A stretch of 64,000 nt of DNA from an uncultured Bacteriovoracaceae bacterium (GCA_937931205.1 CALHBF010000007.1:62001-126000); one strand, 5' to 3'. Shown: positions 44,248-53,015, numbered from the stretch's first letter. Translations and numbers: made by a program. Notes: generated from the letters alone by a model not told the origin.

Positions 44248-45249
44248 ATGAAATTAGCACGACTCAAGGCCTTAATTGTATCTGTTTTTATCTATTCCTG
44301 CGCCAGCTCAGATGGACAAACGCCTCAAGGCCCGCAAACTCCTGCTCAAGCTCCTGAAGAAATAGCTGCACCCGCTCCTACCCAAGCTGAAGCGAATCAA
44401 ACACCAGCAGTGGTGAAAGAGCTTCCACCCGGAGTAAAAGCTTTCTGCCAAAAACTGGATGCCAAATTTAAAGAGTACCGTTGGGGTGAAACAAAATGCG
44501 AAGATTTTAATTGGCACCATGTTCGTAACTCAGATCTTGGCACTCCTCTAGTCTGGACTTATTTTGGTGAAGAGAAAGATGCTACAGCAAACACCAACAC
44601 CACCATTATTCTTTGTGGAGTTCATGGAGATGAAATCACTCCTGTGAAATTTTGCTGGGATTTGATGAATGAAATGAAGAATCATCAATTTCATGATAAA
44701 CAAGTCATTATCGCTCCTCTGGTAGCACCTGATTCTTTTTTCAAAGATCGTCCAACAAGAACCAATGGACGTGGAGTAGATGTTAATAGAAATTTCCCGA
44801 CGAAAGACTGGAAAGATCACGCTCTTGCTAAATGGAAAAATAATCTAAAAGGGGATCGTCGTAAGTACCCTGGCCCTCATGCGGCCAGTGAACAAGAAAC
44901 CTTTTTCCAAATGAACCTCATCAAACGTTACAATCCTAATAAAGTGATTTCGGTTCACTCGCCTCTGACAATTCTAGACTATGATGGCCCAGGCCTTAAG
45001 GCCCAGAAAGGCCAGTCTGCTCTTCAATTGTTAGAAGAAATGAGCCGTCGCTCAAGCGGTTATAAGATTTCCAACTACCCTGTATTCCCGGGAAGTCTTG
45101 GGAACTGGTCCGGCAAAGAGAGGCATATTCCAACTTACACGCTGGAACTTCCTAACACCAATCCGAGCAAGACCACTGACTTCTGGAATCTTTTTAAAGA
45201 AGCTGTGCTTTACGCTATTGAAAATAAAATGGGGCCTCCAGTCGATTAG
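44248..45249 (+). CDS. M14-family peptidase lipoprotein (MpaA-like murein peptide amidase candidate)
   Basis: 333 residues. Basic start, hydrophobic stretch and lipobox-like FIYSC (Cys18), then a Pro/Ala/Gln-rich linker (about 20-60), so it is probably anchored to a membrane. The peptidase domain carries zinc ligands in CGVHGDEITP (about 128), GVDVNRNFPTKDW (about 180), VISVHSPL (about 235) and catalytic Glu in YTLELPNT (about 297). The HGDE, NRNFP and ELP pattern resembles MpaA, which removes Dap from murein peptides; a cell-wall substrate is inferred. There is no evident ribosome-binding site before the ATG. Confidence 0.8.
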   Translation: MKLARLKALIVSVFIYSCASSDGQTPQGPQTPAQAPEEIAAPAPTQAEANQTPAVVKELPPGVKAFCQKLDAKFKEYRWGETKCEDFNWHHVRNSDLGTPLVWTYFGEEKDATANTNTTIILCGVHGDEITPVKFCWDLMNEMKNHQFHDKQVIIAPLVAPDSFFKDRPTRTNGRGVDVNRNFPTKDWKDHALAKWKNNLKGDRRKYPGPHAASEQETFFQMNLIKRYNPNKVISVHSPLTILDYDGPGLKAQKGQSALQLLEEMSRRSSGYKISNYPVFPGSLGNWSGKERHIPTYTLELPNTNPSKTTDFWNLFKEAVLYAIENKMGPPVD

Positions 45250-46259
45250 ACTCTGGCAGAGGCCTTCCCTTTTAAATTATTTTTTTCAAGATGATTGTAG
45301 AGTTTTTGAAGAACGTCGTGATGGACTTGTGTATAAGTTTTATACTTAGATGATTCAATCCAATAGACCATTTCAAAAGAAGCAGATGAACTGGTAAAGC
45401 TCACCAAATTGGCCCTTTCAAATTTCACATTCCCAAAAGTTGAAAGAGCATCACGAACCAGATCTGGGACGGCCGAAATCTTAAATTCTCCTAACTCCAC
45501 TTCCAGATTAAAACTCACACGACGCTCTTTGAGGCGTTTATAGTTTCTGATCTTTGCGGCCAAGAGCTGAGAGTTGGAAACAAGAATAAGTTCCCCATTA
45601 ATAGAGCGAATCTGAGTACTCTTTAACCCGATGTATTCAACCACTCCCTCCCATTCACCAATCGAAATATAATCTCCGACTAAGAATGGCTTATCGAGCA
45701 CAATAGAAAGAGAGGAGAAGAGATCCTCAAGGAGACTCTTCGTTGCTAAGGCAATCGCTACCCCACCAATTCCCAGACCGGCAACCAGAGTCGAAACATC
45801 ATGACCAAAGTTGGCCAGAGTTGAAAGAATAATGATTGATAGAAGAGCGAGATTAAAAATAATCCCTAAAAAGTTTAGAGTTGTTTTTACCGAAGGATCA
45901 GATGCTTTTTGCTGAACAGTGTAGAAAACCCAACTTGAGATAACCTTCTTACCCCAAATCCAAAACTGAAACATCAGGATGATCACGAAAGTGCGATCAA
46001 TATAGATGGCATGTTTACTTTTCAGGACACTGACATTGAGTCCAAGATAAATGCAAAGAGCAATAATAAAAAACTGCTTCGTTTCACTTAAAGCTTCAAA
46101 AAAAATGTCATCAATCTTAGTCGAAGTTTTTTCAGCAACTTTCTTCATTCGTCCTAAAAAGATATTCTTCGCAAAAAGAATAAGTACATAGGAAACGATC
46201 CCTACACTGAGCGGAAGATAAAAACGTGGATGTAGTAGATCTTCAAAGTTCCAGTTCAC
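45246..46259 (-). CDS. MscS-family mechanosensitive channel
   Basis: 337 residues. Four hydrophobic segments in the first 185, the last being the MscS pore helix (LVAGLGIGGVAIALATKSLL, about 163-182). Then the conserved beta domain (FLVGDYISIGEWEGVVEYIG, KSTQIRSINGELILVSNSQL) and a C-terminal alpha/beta part. It releases solutes under hypo-osmotic shock. The GTG start directly abuts the TAA of the ferrochelatase-MFS gene with GGTGA just before, so the two are coupled. It overlaps the convergent M14 gene stop by 4 bp. Confidence 0.92.
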   Translation of the reverse strand: MNWNFEDLLHPRFYLPLSVGIVSYVLILFAKNIFLGRMKKVAEKTSTKIDDIFFEALSETKQFFIIALCIYLGLNVSVLKSKHAIYIDRTFVIILMFQFWIWGKKVISSWVFYTVQQKASDPSVKTTLNFLGIIFNLALLSIIILSTLANFGHDVSTLVAGLGIGGVAIALATKSLLEDLFSSLSIVLDKPFLVGDYISIGEWEGVVEYIGLKSTQIRSINGELILVSNSQLLAAKIRNYKRLKERRVSFNLEVELGEFKISAVPDLVRDALSTFGNVKFERANLVSFTSSSASFEMVYWIESSKYKTYTQVHHDVLQKLYNHLEKNNLKGKASARV

Positions 46260-48653
46260 TTATTCACCTTTTTTAACGGCCGGTAGTGCTCTGACAATAA
46301 CCAGCGGAATCAACAAAGTGATGGCCCCGATCATATAAGCAAACACTGAACCATATCTCCAATAAACCAATGAAGCATAGATTGGACCGATCACTCGACC
46401 TAAAGATCCTAGAGATCTGAAAATACCTAAGCTTCTTCCTTGTGTTTCACGTGGAGTATAAAAAGAAACAAGCGAAGTCAGACAAGGAATAATCATCGCC
46501 GATCCCATCGCAAGGAATGCCAATCCAAAATAAAGCATCAGTTTAGAATGAGCAAAGGCCAGAATCACCAGACCAGGGATAATGCAAATCAGTCCATGCA
46601 CACTCATCTTCTTCTCACCTACTTGGTGAGCGCGACGACGAACATATCCGCCCTGAACGAAAGCAATAATAAAGCCGATATAGATGAACATATAAGCGTT
46701 ATCCATCGAAGTGAATGAAAGACGCTCAACGGCCAAGAATGTGAGAGTAAACTCCATTCCCGAGAAAGCTGTGATGAAGAAGAAGTAAGCAAGATTTGTC
46801 GCATTCACTCCTGCATAAGGAAGAGGTCTGAAAAGTTTAAGCGGATTAATGCTCTTATGCTGAACAGAAACTTCTCCAAACTTTTTTGTTTCTGGGAACA
46901 TCTTCCAAACCATTACAAAGTTGATCAAACAAAGAACCGCTGCAAAAAGAGCTGGAAGTGAAAATGGATTCACGCCATAAACGGCCCACTCTGGATGATG
47001 AACAAGTGGATTGTAGAGAGAAAGAATTCCTCCAAAGGCCGGACCAAAAACAAACCCAAAAGCAAAAGCAATACCGATGATTGCCATCCCTTTTGATCTA
47101 TTCTGCTCATCAGTCACATCACTCACTACAGCAGAAGCGATAGAAAGGTTACCAGACATAATTCCGCCGATAAAACGGGCAAGAATAAGAAGTGTAAACG
47201 AACCTGAGAAGATCCAGATAAGGTAACTAATAAATAAACCAAAGACAGAAATGAGAAGAACTGGTCTTCTTCCGATGCGATCTGAGATTCCTCCCCAGAT
47301 AGGAGCAGCTACAAACTGCAGAAGAGAATAAATAGCACCTAGAAGACCACCGAAGAGAACAATCGTTGACATCAACGGAGCACCCGTCGCCGGCGTCGTA
47401 GCATTCTGAATGCTTGAAATAATATTCATGATCGTCGATAGGAAGAAGTTATCCGCATCAACGCTTAAATAGTGGGCCGACATGGCAGGGAACATTGGGA
47501 AAATAATCGAAAATCCAATCAGATCCAAGAACATTGTAAGGAAAACTACTTTCAGAATACCCTTTGTTTCCTTACTCATCGGTGCTGGAGTTTTCTTCTC
47601 TTCTTCTTTCATAACTTCCTGATACCTTTCTTTTAAATCAATCTGGTAATAAAGCTCTTCTTTTTGCTGAGATGAACCATTCACCGTTACATTAATAAAT
47701 TTTGCGTAATCTTTAATCCACTCAGGATCATTGTTAAGACATGGAATCTGAATAAGTTCTCCGCCAAGAACTTTCACTTCATGCCCTAACTCATTGCCAA
47801 TCTCATCTGTCGTTTCAAGACAATCCACCACAAAGCTTGGTGAATAAACGGCTACTTTTTTAATGCCGTTTTTAATCTCTTGAGTGACCGATTCATCAGT
47901 ATAAGGTCCTAGCCATACCTCACTCCCAAAACGCGATTGAAAACAAATCTTCACAGGAATATCCAAATGAAGTCGCTGCTTAATCAGCTCGAAAGTTTCC
48001 ATACAGTGAAGCAAATAAACATCTTTTTTATGAACAACACGGCGAAGAGGAATCCCATGAAAAGACATGAAAAGAACTTCTACACCTGGATTGTTTTTTA
48101 AAGTCTCTTGAATTCGTTTCACTGAATGATCAATGAAAGCGCGGGATCTATGATAAAAATTGACCATCTCAAAACTGGGAATGTTCACTCTGTTTTTAAA
48201 CTCATGCCCAAGACCATCAACGGCCGAAGCAATAGTGCTCTCAGAATACTGAGGAAATTGCGGAAGAAAGACAAATTTCGAAGCTCTCGTATAAGCATCC
48301 TCAGCATCCCATTTGTTCATGACATCTTTTAGGCGAGGACTAGAGAGAAGAAATTTATAATCCAGATCAATATTGGCATCGAGATGAGGTTTAAGACCCT
48401 CATAGACGGCAATCGTGTTATTGATTAACGGAAATCCTTCTGGAGTCTCAATACGTGAATAAGCTTGGGCCGATTTTTTTGGCCTGAAAGGGAGAATAAA
48501 AAGATAAAGAATGATTTTCCATACCCAAGGAGTCGTGTCGATCACTCGCGGATCACTCAAGAACTCTCTTAAATAGTCCCTAACATCGCCAACTTTAGTG
48601 GATTTAGGTGAACCCAACTGAGCAATGATCACTTTAACTTTCGAATTCATCAT
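46260..48653 (-). CDS. Ferrochelatase fused to an MFS transporter
   Basis: One 797-residue open frame with two complete proteins. Residues about 5-335 are ferrochelatase (final haem step, Fe2+ into protoporphyrin IX, or coproporphyrin): [21 protein letters not shown]199 in MSFHGIPLR and E280 in [14 protein letters not shown]. Residues about 362-795 are a 12-helix TetA-like MFS carrier with [14 protein letters not shown] (motif A). The linker (about 340-361) is charged and Pro-containing. An ATG at codon 348 is preceded by AGGA at 5 nt, so a separate transporter could also be made. The start is MM; AGAGGGA fits the second. Cytoplasmic enzyme plus membrane carrier. Confidence 0.88.
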   Translation of the reverse strand: MMNSKVKVIIAQLGSPKSTKVGDVRDYLREFLSDPRVIDTTPWVWKIILYLFILPFRPKKSAQAYSRIETPEGFPLINNTIAVYEGLKPHLDANIDLDYKFLLSSPRLKDVMNKWDAEDAYTRASKFVFLPQFPQYSESTIASAVDGLGHEFKNRVNIPSFEMVNFYHRSRAFIDHSVKRIQETLKNNPGVEVLFMSFHGIPLRRVVHKKDVYLLHCMETFELIKQRLHLDIPVKICFQSRFGSEVWLGPYTDESVTQEIKNGIKKVAVYSPSFVVDCLETTDEIGNELGHEVKVLGGELIQIPCLNNDPEWIKDYAKFINVTVNGSSQQKEELYYQIDLKERYQEVMKEEEKKTPAPMSKETKGILKVVFLTMFLDLIGFSIIFPMFPAMSAHYLSVDADNFFLSTIMNIISSIQNATTPATGAPLMSTIVLFGGLLGAIYSLLQFVAAPIWGGISDRIGRRPVLLISVFGLFISYLIWIFSGSFTLLILARFIGGIMSGNLSIASAVVSDVTDEQNRSKGMAIIGIAFAFGFVFGPAFGGILSLYNPLVHHPEWAVYGVNPFSLPALFAAVLCLINFVMVWKMFPETKKFGEVSVQHKSINPLKLFRPLPYAGVNATNLAYFFFITAFSGMEFTLTFLAVERLSFTSMDNAYMFIYIGFIIAFVQGGYVRRRAHQVGEKKMSVHGLICIIPGLVILAFAHSKLMLYFGLAFLAMGSAMIIPCLTSLVSFYTPRETQGRSLGIFRSLGSLGRVIGPIYASLVYWRYGSVFAYMIGAITLLIPLVIVRALPAVKKGE

Positions 48654-48690
48654 TCCCTCTTATAAAAATACTACAAAGGCCCTTCTCTTT

Positions 48691-48720
48691 TTGGCACAGA
48701 GAATGCTAAATGACTATAAT
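48691..48720 (+). promoter_or_regulatory. Candidate sigma-70 promoter of queF-tatA
   Basis: TTGGCA (48691-48696), 18-bp spacer, TATAAT (48715-48720). The predicted start is about 48727, just upstream of the AAGGA ribosome-binding site. Confidence 0.7.
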
Positions 48721-48744
48721 CAAAACAAATTAAGGACTAATCGT

Positions 48745-49269
48745 ATGGCAAAAAAATATAAGTCAGAAGGTAGAAAAGCGAAGGAATTGCAGGGCGTTAG
48801 CCTTCTGGGAAACACTAATACCGACTACCCTGATAGCTATGCCCCTCAGGTTTTAGAGAAATTCCCTAATAAGAACCCTGATAACGATGCTTGGACGACC
48901 TTCGTCTGTACGGAATTTACCTCTTTGTGCCCGAAAACAGGTCAACCGGACTTTGCTAAGATTTTTATTAACTATATTGCCGATAAAGAGATGGTGGAGT
49001 CCAAGTCTCTTAAAATCTATTTATTTAGTTTTAGAAACCACGGGGACTTCCACGAGGATTGTGTGCAGAAAATCTGTAAGGATCTCTTCAAGCTGATGAA
49101 GCCAAAGTACATCGAAGTTATGGGAGATTTCACTCCACGTGGTGGAATCGCTATTTTCCCATACGCATCGATGAGCAATGGTTCAAAAAAATATGAAGCC
49201 TTGAAGGATACACGTATGGCAAACTATTCTCCAGGCAAATATGGCATGGATCTTTCACGTCTTTACTAA
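48745..49269 (+). CDS. queF: NADPH-dependent 7-cyano-7-deazaguanine reductase
   Basis: Reduces preQ0 to preQ1 in queuosine biosynthesis. 174 residues, the unimodular (Bacillus-type) size. The active-site Cys is in [18 protein letters not shown] (about 55-72); the QueF motif [20 protein letters not shown] follows, then [15 protein letters not shown] 48745 was chosen over an ORF extension beginning at 48625: AAGGA lies 8 nt upstream, the protein then starts normally at MAKKYKSEG, and a good promoter lies inside the extension. tatA follows 9 nt after the stop. Confidence 0.94.
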   Translation: MAKKYKSEGRKAKELQGVSLLGNTNTDYPDSYAPQVLEKFPNKNPDNDAWTTFVCTEFTSLCPKTGQPDFAKIFINYIADKEMVESKSLKIYLFSFRNHGDFHEDCVQKICKDLFKLMKPKYIEVMGDFTPRGGIAIFPYASMSNGSKKYEALKDTRMANYSPGKYGMDLSRLY

Positions 49270-49278
49270 GGATAAAAT

Positions 49279-49443
49279 ATGTTCGGCCTAGGTTTTGGTG
49301 AAATTCTTTTAATTCTTCTGATTGTTCTTTTCTTCTTCGGAGGAAAGAAACTTCCTCAATTGGGTCAGTCTTTAGGACAGTCGGTAAAAAACTTCAAAAA
49401 AGCTCTTAACGATAACTCAGATAAGAAAGATGGACAGAGTTAA
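49279..49443 (+). CDS. tatA: Sec-independent translocase subunit TatA/TatE
   Basis: Small pore-forming subunit of the twin-arginine export system, 54 residues, short but normal for TatA/E. It opens with FGLGFGEILLILLIVLFFFG (one membrane helix), then the hinge GGKKLPQLGQSLGQ and the amphipathic helix SVKNFKKALND, ending in a charged tail. AAGGAT lies 6 nt before the ATG. It is 9 nt after queF, so in one unit with it. Its TAA overlaps the stop codon of the convergent SIS gene, and a palindromic terminator spans both ends. Confidence 0.92.
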   Translation: MFGLGFGEILLILLIVLFFFGGKKLPQLGQSLGQSVKNFKKALNDNSDKKDGQS

Positions 49444-49452
49444 ACTCTGTCC
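49432..49452. terminator. Palindrome spanning the two overlapping stop codons of tatA and the SIS gene
   Basis: GGACAGAGTT / AACTCTGTCC, 10 bp either side of a single base, lying inside the last codons of both convergent genes. It is a probable bidirectional terminator, with weak U-runs only. Confidence 0.65.
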
Positions 49453-50939
49453 ACCACTTTCATAACTATCGGTTCATTCTCTTTAATTGTTTCCAACTCA
49501 GTAAAAATCATCAGCACTACTTCTTCATAAGTTTTATGAATTCCTCTCTGAGATAAAATCTCCAGAATGTAGCGGGCAGAACGATCAATCAGCTTATTAT
49601 TACTTGGTCTCACCCAGCTCATCACGTTCCCCTCAAAGCGGCCCAATAATCCCATCACACTAGTTGAATGGGCATTAAGAAGCATTTTAAGTTTCAAGTG
49701 AACCATGAATAAGTCATGTCCCCAGTTATAAGTACGCTCAATATCCCCTAGTTTAAAACTAATGATGCCATCACAGAGAGTCACACGAAATTCTTCATTC
49801 GGAGTTTGACGCTTATTGATTCCGTTCATTGAGATATCAAAACCGTAAACTTCTTCCAGATCAATTTTGCGATTAATGTCTGTCCATGAAAGAGCGCGAG
49901 GTGCACGCATCAGAAGTTTCTGCCACCCCTCAACAGTTGAGTTTGTGCCCTCGACAAAAAGATAACTCAACGAAGGAGTTTGTTCTTTATGAAGGAAATT
50001 CTCAAAACCATTCAATGAGAAAGTAGGAGAACGCTCTGTCGTATCAGTTAAAATGCTGATCGCAAGCTCTGGACTAGAAACATAGTTCACCAACTTTTTA
50101 TCACCATAGAACTTCACCTCTAAATTAGTCAGAGGTGCAAAATCTGCGTAGCTAAATGTTAGCTCTTTGAGTGCATTGGTAAAATGAGCAGAGAACGTTT
50201 CTTTATTTTTATGGGTATATAAAAGACATTCCCCTACAGCAAACATCAGAGCTGTTGAGGCCTGCATACGAGTTGAGCCAGAGATGGCCATCTGGCCAAC
50301 AGGGATACTTCTCTTCTTTATATCTGGATTTTGTAGCATCTTTTCACAACGCTCTAAACCTTTCAGAACTTCATCAGGATTACAGTAAATGAAATAAGGT
50401 TTTTGCTTTGAAACAAGACTTGCCTTATCTGCCGTTCCTAGGACAAAGGGAGTCTCCCCGCCTTCAGAGGTCGCTATAAGAAGATCTCCGTCACGAAATC
50501 CCAACTCCATTAATTGACGATGTCCATACTCAGTTTGATCTTCAAAGCTCTCCACCGACTTAATAAGGGCGAAGTCACCGCCGGCCATAAAACTAATAAC
50601 CTGATCAGTATGAAACTTTCTTCTAAAAAGAGTTTCAAGAACTAGCGCCAGACGTCCGGTGGCACCACAACCGCTCATGTAAACACGGTGACCAGCATTT
50701 AATGTATGTTCAATGTCTTGATACAGTTCCCAAAAACCTTCTCCAAATGTTGAGAGACTCTCCAAAGCTAAGTGATCCACTTTCTCTAAAAGCGTTAGGC
50801 CTTCACTTGTTTCGTTCTTTAAAACAGTTGAGAGTTTTTTAGTGACTGGATGAAAAGACTCAGTAAGCAGACGACCAAGTTTAAATTGGCCGGCAATATC
50901 CAAAAAGTTTTTTGTTGATTCATGCGCTTGGGACGACAT
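49440..50939 (-). CDS. Two-SIS-domain protein of the MurQ / glucokinase-regulatory-protein family
   Basis: 499 residues versus about 300 for MurQ etherase. SIS1 (about 85-290): SGCGATGRLALVLETLF, FMAGGDFALIKSVE, ATSEGGETPFVLG and SGSTRMQASTALM, matching the MurQ/GKRP phosphosugar site. A second, weaker SIS-like half (about 300-440) follows. The MurQ-like C-terminus has LKLKMLLNAHSTSVMGLLGR and NNKLIDRSARYILEI. Doubled SIS plus this tail is the layout of GKRP, which binds fructose phosphates. Etherase activity is uncertain; regulation of a sugar kinase is possible. Monocistronic. Confidence 0.82.
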   Translation of the reverse strand: MSSQAHESTKNFLDIAGQFKLGRLLTESFHPVTKKLSTVLKNETSEGLTLLEKVDHLALESLSTFGEGFWELYQDIEHTLNAGHRVYMSGCGATGRLALVLETLFRRKFHTDQVISFMAGGDFALIKSVESFEDQTEYGHRQLMELGFRDGDLLIATSEGGETPFVLGTADKASLVSKQKPYFIYCNPDEVLKGLERCEKMLQNPDIKKRSIPVGQMAISGSTRMQASTALMFAVGECLLYTHKNKETFSAHFTNALKELTFSYADFAPLTNLEVKFYGDKKLVNYVSSPELAISILTDTTERSPTFSLNGFENFLHKEQTPSLSYLFVEGTNSTVEGWQKLLMRAPRALSWTDINRKIDLEEVYGFDISMNGINKRQTPNEEFRVTLCDGIISFKLGDIERTYNWGHDLFMVHLKLKMLLNAHSTSVMGLLGRFEGNVMSWVRPSNNKLIDRSARYILEILSQRGIHKTYEEVVLMIFTELETIKENEPIVMKVVDRV

Positions 50940-50989
50940 ATGACCTCTTAAGTAGATTAATCCCTAGTATCTTAGTAGAGATGCATTGC

Positions 50990-51009
50990 CTTGAGCAATA
51001 TTTCTCAAG
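50990..51009 (+). promoter_or_regulatory. Inverted repeat upstream of the sigma-54 promoter (possible activator site)
   Basis: CTTGAG / CTCAAG with an 8-bp AT-rich spacer, partly extended by TGC/GCA. It lies 60-80 bp upstream of the -24 element, a usual distance for an enhancer-binding-protein site. Confidence 0.5.
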
Positions 51010-51068
51010 CAAGAAAGTCAATTCTCCCCACTGACTCGTTATACCTAACCAAATGTTGAGGTCTTAGG

Positions 51069-51085
51069 TTGGCAAGCCCTTTGCT
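51069..51085 (+). promoter_or_regulatory. Sigma-54 (-24/-12) promoter of the Thr-rich lipoprotein gene
   Basis: TTGGCAAGCCCTTTGCT: GG and GC separated by exactly 10 bp, a close match to YTGGCACG-N4-TTGCW. The predicted start is near 51096, leaving a leader of about 54 nt with a small GTGCT/AGCAC stem. Confidence 0.65.
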
Positions 51086-51149
51086 CATACAACCCCCCAG
51101 AGTCAGACAATTAGTGCTTTTTGAGAGCACTTCATATTAAGGAGAAGAT

Positions 51150-52145
51150 ATGAAGAAAAAAATGAATAATTACATGCCCTATGTCCTAGGAACGTGTCTT
51201 CTAGCAGTTGTGGCCTGTGGAAGTGATGATGATGATAGCGGAAGCGGCACAACTAATCGTCCGCAACAACAGCAAGAGACACCTGGTACATATAAAGCGA
51301 CTCTTGCCCCTATTCCACTTAACAGTGCAGTTGCAGGAAACCCAACAGGAACACTTGATGTTGTTATTGAAGGGGATGAATTCAATGCAACAATGAAAAT
51401 GTCTGGAGTACCTGGCAGCATGAGACATGCTCAGCACATTATGATCGGAACTTCTTGTCCTACTGCAAGTAACGATGCTAACAGTGACAACTTTGTTGAT
51501 GTTCTAGAGGGCGTTCCAAACTACGGCCTAATCCTTATTCCTCTTGATGGTAACTTAGAGGATCAAGACGATGGTGCATCTGGCTTCCCATTTGCCAATG
51601 CTGCTGGTTCATATACTTGGACAAAAACAGCATCACTTTCACGCATGATTGCCGACCTTCAAGATGCTGATCTTGACCTTGAAGATGGACTTGGGAAACT
51701 GGATGGAAGTGATCTTAACCTTGAAGGCAAAGTCGTTATCGTTCATGGTGTAAAACAAACTTCTAATCTTCCAAGTACAGTTGCTACTCTGGATGACTTC
51801 AGAAGCTTTGAATCTCTTCCTATTGCCTGCGGTAAAATTGAACGTGTAGCTGAGCAACAAGATACAGCGGCAGCTGCGACGACAACAACAGGTACAACTG
51901 CTGATACAACGACAGGTACAACAGCAGACACGACAACAGGAACGACGGCCGATACAACAACTGCCGGTGCGACAACAGGAGCAACTACTGGTGATGCTGC
52001 GGCTGCCACAACTGGAGCTACAACAGGTGCAACAACTGGTGCTGCTACAACAGGAACGACAGCAACAACTGGTACTGGCACAACTGGTGCGACAAACGGT
52101 ACAACAACAGTAACTCCAACAACGACTGGAGCAACTAACGGTTAA
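51150..52145 (+). CDS. Lipoprotein with Thr/Gly/Ala-rich repeat tail
   Basis: 331 residues. Lipobox VVAC near residue 23 followed by GSDDDDSGSG. A globular region (about 45-235) has two Cys (GTSCPT, IACGK), repeated Asp-rich turns and GSYTWTKTASLSRMIADL; the family is unknown to me. Residues about 243-331 are low complexity: three near-identical TTTGTTAD units, then TTGATTGA-type units, probably extended and exposed at the cell surface. AAGGAGAAG ribosome-binding site. It is preceded by a sigma-54-type promoter and followed by a strong terminator. A surface or stalk-like structural role is only a guess. Confidence 0.8.
   Translation: MKKKMNNYMPYVLGTCLLAVVACGSDDDDSGSGTTNRPQQQQETPGTYKATLAPIPLNSAVAGNPTGTLDVVIEGDEFNATMKMSGVPGSMRHAQHIMIGTSCPTASNDANSDNFVDVLEGVPNYGLILIPLDGNLEDQDDGASGFPFANAAGSYTWTKTASLSRMIADLQDADLDLEDGLGKLDGSDLNLEGKVVIVHGVKQTSNLPSTVATLDDFRSFESLPIACGKIERVAEQQDTAAAATTTTGTTADTTTGTTADTTTGTTADTTTAGATTGATTGDAAAATTGATTGATTGAATTGTTATTGTGTTGATNGTTTVTPTTTGATNG
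51884..52140 (+). repeat. Thr-rich coding repeat region
   Basis: Codes for about 85 residues of Thr, Gly and Ala with 8-residue TTTGTTAD units, then degenerate TTGA units. Codons differ between units (ACA/ACG, GCT/GCA/GCC, GAT/GAC, GGT/GGA), so protein sequence is kept better than DNA. Confidence 0.85.
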
Positions 52146-52174
52146 ACCAAATAGAAAATATTTGAAGAAGATTA

Positions 52175-52204
52175 GGCCCATTCATAATGAATGGGCCTTT
52201 TTGT
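52175..52204 (+). terminator. Terminator of the Thr-rich lipoprotein gene
   Basis: GGCCCATTCA / TGAATGGGCC, 10-bp stem, 3-nt loop, then TTTTTTG. It reaches the stop of the convergent GST gene. Confidence 0.9.
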
Positions 52205-52863
52205 TAGATAGGTGAATAAGTGCCAGACTCTTCATCTGGTTTTGAACTGATCGCCGATACTGGTTCAGTAATAGTGACATCTTCAGCTTCTGCCTCAATG
52301 ATCCGCTTAATTAATGTACTCTCCTCCAGCTCTTTTTTCAGATTCTGGATACTGGGATACTTATCTAGCGATACACCAAGGTGATCATAGATACGAAGAA
52401 TCGCCAAAGCATACATATCAGCGGCAGTGTAGGTATCACCCATAATGAAGGCATTATCCTTTAATCTCTTTTCCAAAAAATCCAATCTCAGATGAATTTT
52501 ATCTTCTGTCGTTTTTAAATAACCTTCGGAGACTAAATCCTTATGGAAAAGCGGGCCCGCAAGCTTATGAAGCTCGGTGGAAATAAAAGTCATCCATTCA
52601 ATACACTCAAATCGCTCCTGCAGGGTTTTGGGCATGAACGCATATTCATTAGTGGCCGAAAGATACTGTAGAAGACAAGTGGCTTCGGTCATGATGCTGC
52701 CGTCATCCAGCGCCAGCACGGGAACATACCCCAGCGGATTATAATGATTGAGAACTGTTTTATCTTTGATACTCACCTTCACTGCTTGGTAAGGAACACC
52801 AAGCTCCTCCAGCATAATATGAACAGCTAAGGAACAAGCTCCCTCTGCATAAAATAACTTCAC
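52204..52863 (-). CDS. Glutathione S-transferase family protein (beta-class-like)
   Basis: 219 residues. The thioredoxin-fold N-domain begins MKLFYAEGACSLAVHIML, with Cys10 as in bacterial beta-class GSTs. NPLGYVPVLALDDG (cis-Pro site) and MTEATCLLQYL follow; the all-helical C-domain includes FIMGDTYTAADMYALAILR. The last 20 or so residues (ITEPVSAISSKPDEESGTYSPI) are a polar extension beyond the usual end. The role (detoxification, redox) is not resolvable. Probably monocistronic; its promoter should lie in 52864-53010. Confidence 0.88.
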   Translation of the reverse strand: MKLFYAEGACSLAVHIMLEELGVPYQAVKVSIKDKTVLNHYNPLGYVPVLALDDGSIMTEATCLLQYLSATNEYAFMPKTLQERFECIEWMTFISTELHKLAGPLFHKDLVSEGYLKTTEDKIHLRLDFLEKRLKDNAFIMGDTYTAADMYALAILRIYDHLGVSLDKYPSIQNLKKELEESTLIKRIIEAEAEDVTITEPVSAISSKPDEESGTYSPI

Positions 52864-53015
52864 AAAATACCTCCTCGGTTAAACAACACTCCAGAATATT
52901 GAAGGCCATAGATAAGAAGGTGACATCCAAATTATTTCTTGGTTTTAGTGCGACGAAAAAGGTGAGGATTGAATCAGTGGTTTGATAGAAAAATGAGCAG
53001 GTTTAAGAGTGAAAA

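Noticed and set aside
48625-48744. N-terminal extension of queF by 40 codons
   Set aside because: It contains the promoter elements and the ribosome-binding site for ATG 48745, and QueF proteins begin at the shorter form.
51639-52181. A 180-codon minus-strand frame rich in Cys and Ser opposite the lipoprotein gene
   Set aside because: It is the antisense of the Thr-rich repeat (ACA/ACT codons read as Cys/Ser on the other strand) and has no ribosome-binding site or family features.
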